Source: Chytridium lagenaria (lineage: Eukaryota > Chytridiomycota > Chytridiomycetes > Chytridiales > Chytridiaceae). Taken from it: a DNA stretch of 64,000 nucleotides. The position numbers and the translations under genes are program-made. The stretch spans positions 1-64,000 of the forward strand of contig JAHLKC010000051.1 of assembly GCA_025449115.1 (NCBI GenBank), read 5' to 3'. Positions 59,306-64,000 of the stretch are shown piece after piece (the first letter of the stretch is position 1; each line of letters begins with the position of its first letter). Under the pieces are notes generated by a model. It had not been told where the DNA came from, ran no database searches, and saw only the letters and a program-made list of their open reading frames with translations.

Positions 59306-61546
59306 TTATACCACGACGTCGCAACCCAAACGGCACAACCGACTTCTGTTTCCCATATCCCCACCAACGCTCCCATGAGCATATGGACGCGCAGCAGGCG
59401 TGACAAGTTCGAAATGATGTGAAGCCGTGACGGGGTTTGATTTCAGAGCAGATAGCGTAGGAGTTGCAGATGGTGCGGATGAGGAGAGAGCGGAAAGAGA
59501 TGGAGGTGGTGCCGAGGAGATGGTTGAAAAGGGCTAGGAATGGTGTGTGTAAGTGGGACATGGTGTGAAAAAGGGACTTACGTATAACGCTGAAAACCGT
59601 CGGCCTTTTCCTGGTCCCATGTCACCTCTGCTGCCCTTGCAATTTGATCCGCTTGGGGTCGATTCATTTCACCCTGCAGCGTCCCGATACCTCTGGGCGC
59701 TTCATCCCTTAATTGATCCAACAAAATGTTATTATATGGTGTGTAGTCGGCCAGAGAGGTGGATGTAGGTGTTAGAGTCAAGTAACCCAAAGGTGATGAC
59801 GCTGGGATTAGCGACAGTTCACCCAACGATGTGGATGTCGGTGCTAATGACGACCCGTTTGATGGTGAGGTTGCGGCTAAAGCGATTTCGTCCAACAAAG
59901 ATGTTTTCCTGATCATGGATGTGGTTTGTGCAATGACGGCGGAACTCGATTTGTGGGTTGCGCCGTATAATGCCATTATGGAGGATTTTGCGTCGCCTTG
60001 AGATGGGGATTCCGCTTTGTGTTGGGCAAAAGGGTATGGGGGTGCGTCAGCGGGAAGAGATGGGGCGAGTGTAGGGATGGGCGCGGGCGCAAAGTTGAAA
60101 GGGTTTTGAGGTGCGGTCATATTGTTGTTGGATGTCGACATAGTGGCGGTGATGGTTGCAGGCGGGAAATCAAAAGGGTTTGTAGATGTAGTTGGAGACA
60201 CGACCATTTTGATATTGGAATGAAGTGCATTGGCGCTACCAAGTACAGGAGGGAATTCGAAAGGGTTTGTAAAAGTTGGAGATGCGACCATGCCAGAAAA
60301 AGGATTGGCAACGGGGGTGTTAACGAATGATGATGAAAAGGGATCCAGAGGAAACGAGTTTGATCGAGGTGGATGATTTGCGGAAGAAACGGGAACGAGA
60401 GGAGGCGGGAGAGACCTTTGAATAATTACGGGTGGTTCCGCTACAGGGATGGCGATAGGAACGGGAGTTCGCGCATGAGAACGTGGTGACGCGGACTTGG
60501 CAGAGTAGTTGTCTATAAGGTAGTTTGCAGCCGCGTCCATGTTCCCGTTTGAAGCAACAAGGGCGTCACGGTAGCGAGCATCGTCGGCGTGAGGAACGAG
60601 TTGGAGATTTTTAAGGGTTTCGATGGCTTGCGTGAGGACGCGTCGCGGATCGTCGATGGGGAGGACGGGTGGGGATGCTGTTGTGGAATGTTTAAGGATA
60701 CCGGCGATGCGAGGAGGAGAGACGGGAGGCGGGGTTACGGCGGGATAGGCAAAAGAGACGCGTTTGGAATGTTGGGGAGTCACTGTGGATGATGAAGAGT
60801 AGGAGGGGTCGAGGGAGAGACGACGACGAGGAAGAATAGGATTTGTGGATGTTGTTGCTGGGCGGAAGCGAGAAAAGGAGCGTTGGAGAGAGGATGAGAG
60901 GCGGTTGGTTGAGGAAGATGAAGAGGAAGTTATGAGACGATTATCGTCGTCATCTTCCTCATCAACGACGGCGATGGAAGAGGCTGCAGGCGGTGAGGAG
61001 TGAATAACGTTCCATTAGAGGACCGTGTGGGGATCGTAACAGCTTTGGTCGTTGAGAACATTGGTACAGGTCCCGGAAGTTGGATCTGCCTCTTCACTGC
61101 ATTTACCTTGACGTCTCTAGCATTCGAGAATCTCTTCCTTTCATATTTGTCTCTAATATATTCCTCCATTCCCGTGTCTTCCGATGGTGGCTGCGTGTTC
61201 AATTCACATGCAGGATGGAGAAGCCGCGCATTTACTTTTGCGTTGCCCAGATTCTGCAGAATGGCAAAGGTGGACGGAGACCAGTCATCTGTGGCGGAGG
61301 TATGTGAACCCGGTAGAGGAAGGATGCGGGAGATATGTGGACCAGAGCTCGAGAATGTAGCGTTGCGCAGAGGGAGCATAGAAACACACCGAGGTTTATG
61401 GATGCGAAAGTGGGTTCTGTGGATGTGGGAAATCAAAGTTAGTGGCAAGCTAATGCAGGTGCAGAGGGTAAATTTGAAGTATTACTTTCACTGAGACAGT
61501 CGGCACAATGAGAGTTTCCTGGGATGGAAAGAAGAGTTTCGATCAT
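59306..61546 (-). CDS. ArfGAP with UBA-like domain and NPF motifs
   Basis: ArfGAPs stimulate GTP hydrolysis by Arf during vesicle budding. The first exon (61546-61486) starts MIETLLSIPGNSHCADCLSE and the next from 61416. Together they give the zinc finger C-x2-C-x16-C-x2-C (CADC...NLGVFLCSLC), then WSPSTFAILQNLGNAKVN and YIRDKYERKRF. The frame changes near 61335 and near 61010. The residue at the arginine-finger position reads as HSRAL instead of the usual HRSLG. A UBA-like segment (DDARYRDALVASNGNMDAAANYLIDNYS, residues about 250-280 by position near 60500) follows, and four NPF-type motifs (NPFSGM, NPFEF, NPFDF, NPFNF; about 60090-60300) that bind EH-domain endocytic proteins. ArfGAP plus UBA resembles yeast Gts1. 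A Ser/Pro-rich C-terminus ends after an intron at 59306. Confidence 0.82.
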
Positions 61547-62616
61547 GGTCGTCTATTCATGAATCAGGTCTCCTGAAGTGCGTTTGCTTATTCTGGCCTT
61601 ATATTTGAAAGTATATGCCTTATAGTAGCAAAGGCAGGATGAAAAGAAGTAAAAGTTTAGCTTATCGAGAAACAAATAAAGCGGCAGAAAGGGGTAAAGG
61701 GGTTTCAACAAAAGCCTCCTCCGAACAGGTTTTGATGATGCATGCGCCACTCAACTCAAACCACAATGGTGAGCAACAAAGCTCCACTGGAATGGCGGCA
61801 CCTTTTCAACAATCCCCTCTGAGTTGCCTTCCTACTACATGTCTCCACCGTCCATTTATCATTAAATGTAAACGGGGCCTCCACGCTTGCCACCCATGCA
61901 TACGCCCCAAACGCCGTTTACACCATACATTATTTTAACTACTTACTCACGTCCTCGACCAGCAAGTGTATCCCGACTCGAATGATCCGTTAAGGCAGTT
62001 GTAGCGGAAAAAAACCTGCAACAGAATCCCTAAAACGCAGGTGAAGGGTCAACGACAAGCAATTCAGTATTTAATGTTTTATCGCAGCAACGTACAGATT
62101 GCTTGTAGTGACGAAATTGAAACACCGCAAATTTCAATTTGGGAAGGGAAGACAAGAAACAAGCGTTTAGTGGGGTCTCTCCCCACAATGGTAGTTCTGC
62201 TGGCGTGTGGTTGGCGGGAGAATACTATAGAATCACATGTGCTATATTTGAATGCAGAGGACATGACGGTTGTATTTACCAAAATATCCCATGTAAAAGT
62301 GGACAGGCGGAAGGACGGAGACGCACTGAATACATGTATCAAATCAGCTGGTCTTGCGTCTGGGGAAGAGATGAAGCGCGCAGAGTCGGATCAGTCTGCC
62401 TGGCGCTGAATGCGTCAAGTCGCTCTTTAATACTGCATATGAAAAAGCAAAGATTCAGGATAACAAAAAACATTGACGAATTGACAACAAATATCAAAAG
62501 CTGATGGCTCTCCGTTATTGCGTAGCGTCAACGTTAGAGACGCCGAGCATTATTATGATCCGTCTATTTCCGCATAAAAAAATTATATACTTCGAAGCGA
62601 CACTTGCAATGATTGT
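61547..62616. other. Spacer with unsupported open frames
   Basis: Open stretches at 61615-61938 and 62041-62504 (two frames) lack domains, splice context or repeats and do not look coding. A TGTAAACGG...CCGTTTACA inverted repeat lies at about 61866-61924. Confidence 0.45.
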
Positions 62617-63543
62617 TCATTTCTTCTTCTTCAGGCCTTTAGAAGACGGCTTCGTTTTCTTAAAAGTGAGGGCGCGAACCGTGTAGCGGATCACGAAGCC
62701 TGAGCTTATTAGAAGAACGAGACCGGCGGGCATGCTACGTTGGTTTCGGATAATATTGAACAATTAATGAGGGATTGTTTTTACAGAGAAATTGATAGAA
62801 ATTGGACAGACAAAGAATAGAAGAAAAACTAGAAGATATCATTTGGAAAGAGATGCTTACAATTTTCCACTTGAATAGAATCTATATCCCATAACGGTTG
62901 CAAGGACTGTGCTCAAGCCTAAGAAAATCAAAGAAAGCTTCAGCGGTGAGTCATCAAGCCATAACGTCGGGGCAAAAAAAGAAACCGAAAATACTTCCGT
63001 ACCGAGCATGTAACTGTTTTCGAGAAGAAAAGAAATACTTTAATGACCAGCCGGCCAAGAAACAGTGGAAAAGTTAAAAATCAAGGTTTAAAGATACATT
63101 ACTGATATTTTCTGGGATTTTGGCTAACGCGATATGCAGCTAGGAAGAGGAGGAATCCAAATGAGAGGCCCGCGATCAGGGACATGACACTTCCTGAGTA
63201 ATATGGTGTGAAAGTTTAAAAAGAAAAAAGGCGTAAGAATAGTGTTGTTATTTTTTATGTTCTTTAAAAGAGTTGGAGAGAGAAAGATTTACCCTTGGAG
63301 ACATAACCAAATACGCCTCCACCGGTTACGACAGCCGCGTAGATGAAGGCCTGGTTATGTACACTACGTTAGCACAAAAATTTATCTTCCTGTACCCTCT
63401 CTTAACACCTCTACTATATGATGTTGTAGACCCTTCTCGGTCAGCAGTCCTCAAATGTAACTTTTAAATTGACCGAAGCAACCGTACTCGCTTCAAGTCA
63501 AACCGTGTATGATCTCCAACTTACTCACCAATGCATCAACCAT
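62617..63543 (-). CDS. TMEM14-like membrane protein, 144 aa
   Basis: Five exons (63543-63529, 63350-63293, 63193-63103, 63013-62861, 62734-62617), all GT-AG, sum to 435 nt (144 residues plus stop), so the model is exact. The start is MVDALAFIYAAVVTGGGVFG, then SVMSLIAGLSFGFLLFLAAY, MLGTEVFSVSFF and KLSLIFLGLSTVLATVMGYR, and KFMPAGLVLLISSGFVIRYT with a Lys-rich end. Four hydrophobic segments and GGG/GLSFG and GKFMPAG motifs match the TMEM14/UPF0136 family. TMEM14 proteins of animals act at the mitochondrial inner membrane in porphyrin export; in plants relatives export fatty acids from plastids. The role here is unknown, and a mitochondrial or other internal membrane is likely. The 15-nt first exon is unusually short. 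Confidence 0.88.
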
Positions 63544-64000
63544 CCTAATTCTTATGTCCGAATTTTTTTTAGATTGTCAACACAGAAAGCTTCAACTTTC
63601 AAGGCTGTATTTATTTATAAGACCAACTTTGAAGTCCTCAGTTGTAGCAGACTTAATTTTCATGAATGGACCCTCGCAAGTCTTAGCCGTCGCTCATAAT
63701 AACGAGGATAACATGAATTCTCAACCTGACGAACAACTGTGGACTGGAGGAGACGTTCCCATTACTGCACAAAGATTTGCTAAAAGTGGTTAAGGTTGAT
63801 AATGCCGCTTCTGGGACATTATGCGATATCATCTGCAGTTGACTGCAACATGATCTGATTCTTAATATTGAATTCCATCTCCTCAGCAGCAAGTCAGGAG
63901 TAGAAAGGATTGACAAATGAAGCAAACTGGTTAATCAATAAATGCAGAAAACAAAAGCAGGTAGAAACACAGGAGGTGTCGCAAGGGTAGTATCTACCGT
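63544..64000. other. Right end, no gene seen
   Basis: Open stretches at 63469-63793 (plus) and 63683-63925 (minus) lack recognisable domains. The region lies immediately upstream of the TMEM14-like start, so part is probably its promoter. Confidence 0.4.

Noticed and set aside
62041..62504. Overlapping open frames of about 120 codons
   Set aside because: Several frames are open at once, none has family-like motifs, and no intron sites fit.

Overview
The window looks like a chromosome segment from a filamentous or early-diverging (chytrid-like) fungus. The evidence is short GT-AG introns inside most genes, a fused mitochondrial acetylglutamate kinase/reductase (ARG5,6 type), a velvet-domain regulator, a DIM-2-type DNA methyltransferase, and chromodomain Ty3/gypsy and copia retroelement debris. 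A-T-rich intergenic DNA, long satellites and a probable Fanzor relic fit a repeat-rich genome. The exact phylum is inference.

Layout. 1-2812 is the 3' part of a dead Ty3/gypsy chromovirus with its 3' LTR. 2813-7100 is gene-free repeat DNA: CCACCA microsatellite, foldback hairpins coupled to tRNA-B-box-like motifs, a 12-bp tandem repeat beside telomere-like repeats, and diverged direct repeats. 7150-10660 holds decayed spliced genes, including a probable Fanzor (eukaryotic TnpB) relic. 11184-11715 resembles a solo LTR and 13390-14040 is a broken copia RNase H. From 15 kb genes become dense: a frameshifted sugar transferase (minus), an intact F-box/LRR protein (minus), divergent ARG5,6 (plus), a nucleotidyltransferase-like gene preceded by six ACGCGT boxes, and a secreted acidic/basic protein. 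Two satellites (193-bp unit, 29.5-32.1 kb; 247-bp unit, 37.8-39.3 kb) flank a gene-poor region containing an intact velvet gene. 40.8-51.4 kb carries a YANK-type kinase, a NECAP-like endocytic adaptor, a small membrane protein, a G-patch protein, a J-domain protein, an unidentified minus-strand gene and an F-box protein. 52-56.6 kb is the methyltransferase, divergent from ZPR1 (56.7-58.7 kb). An ArfGAP with UBA and NPF motifs and a TMEM14-like membrane protein, both minus strand, close the window.

Genes are ordinary eukaryotic single units with no operon logic. Several serve membrane traffic (ArfGAP, NECAP) and others regulation (velvet, methyltransferase, kinase, two F-box proteins). Several conserved genes (ARG5,6, kinase, NECAP, ArfGAP, G-patch, sugar transferase, methyltransferase) each need one or more one-base shifts to read through, while F-box/LRR, velvet, TMEM14 and the secreted protein splice cleanly. 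Many shifts lie in homopolymers, so consensus errors in the assembly are at least as likely as real decay. All spliced models come from reading splice sites by eye.
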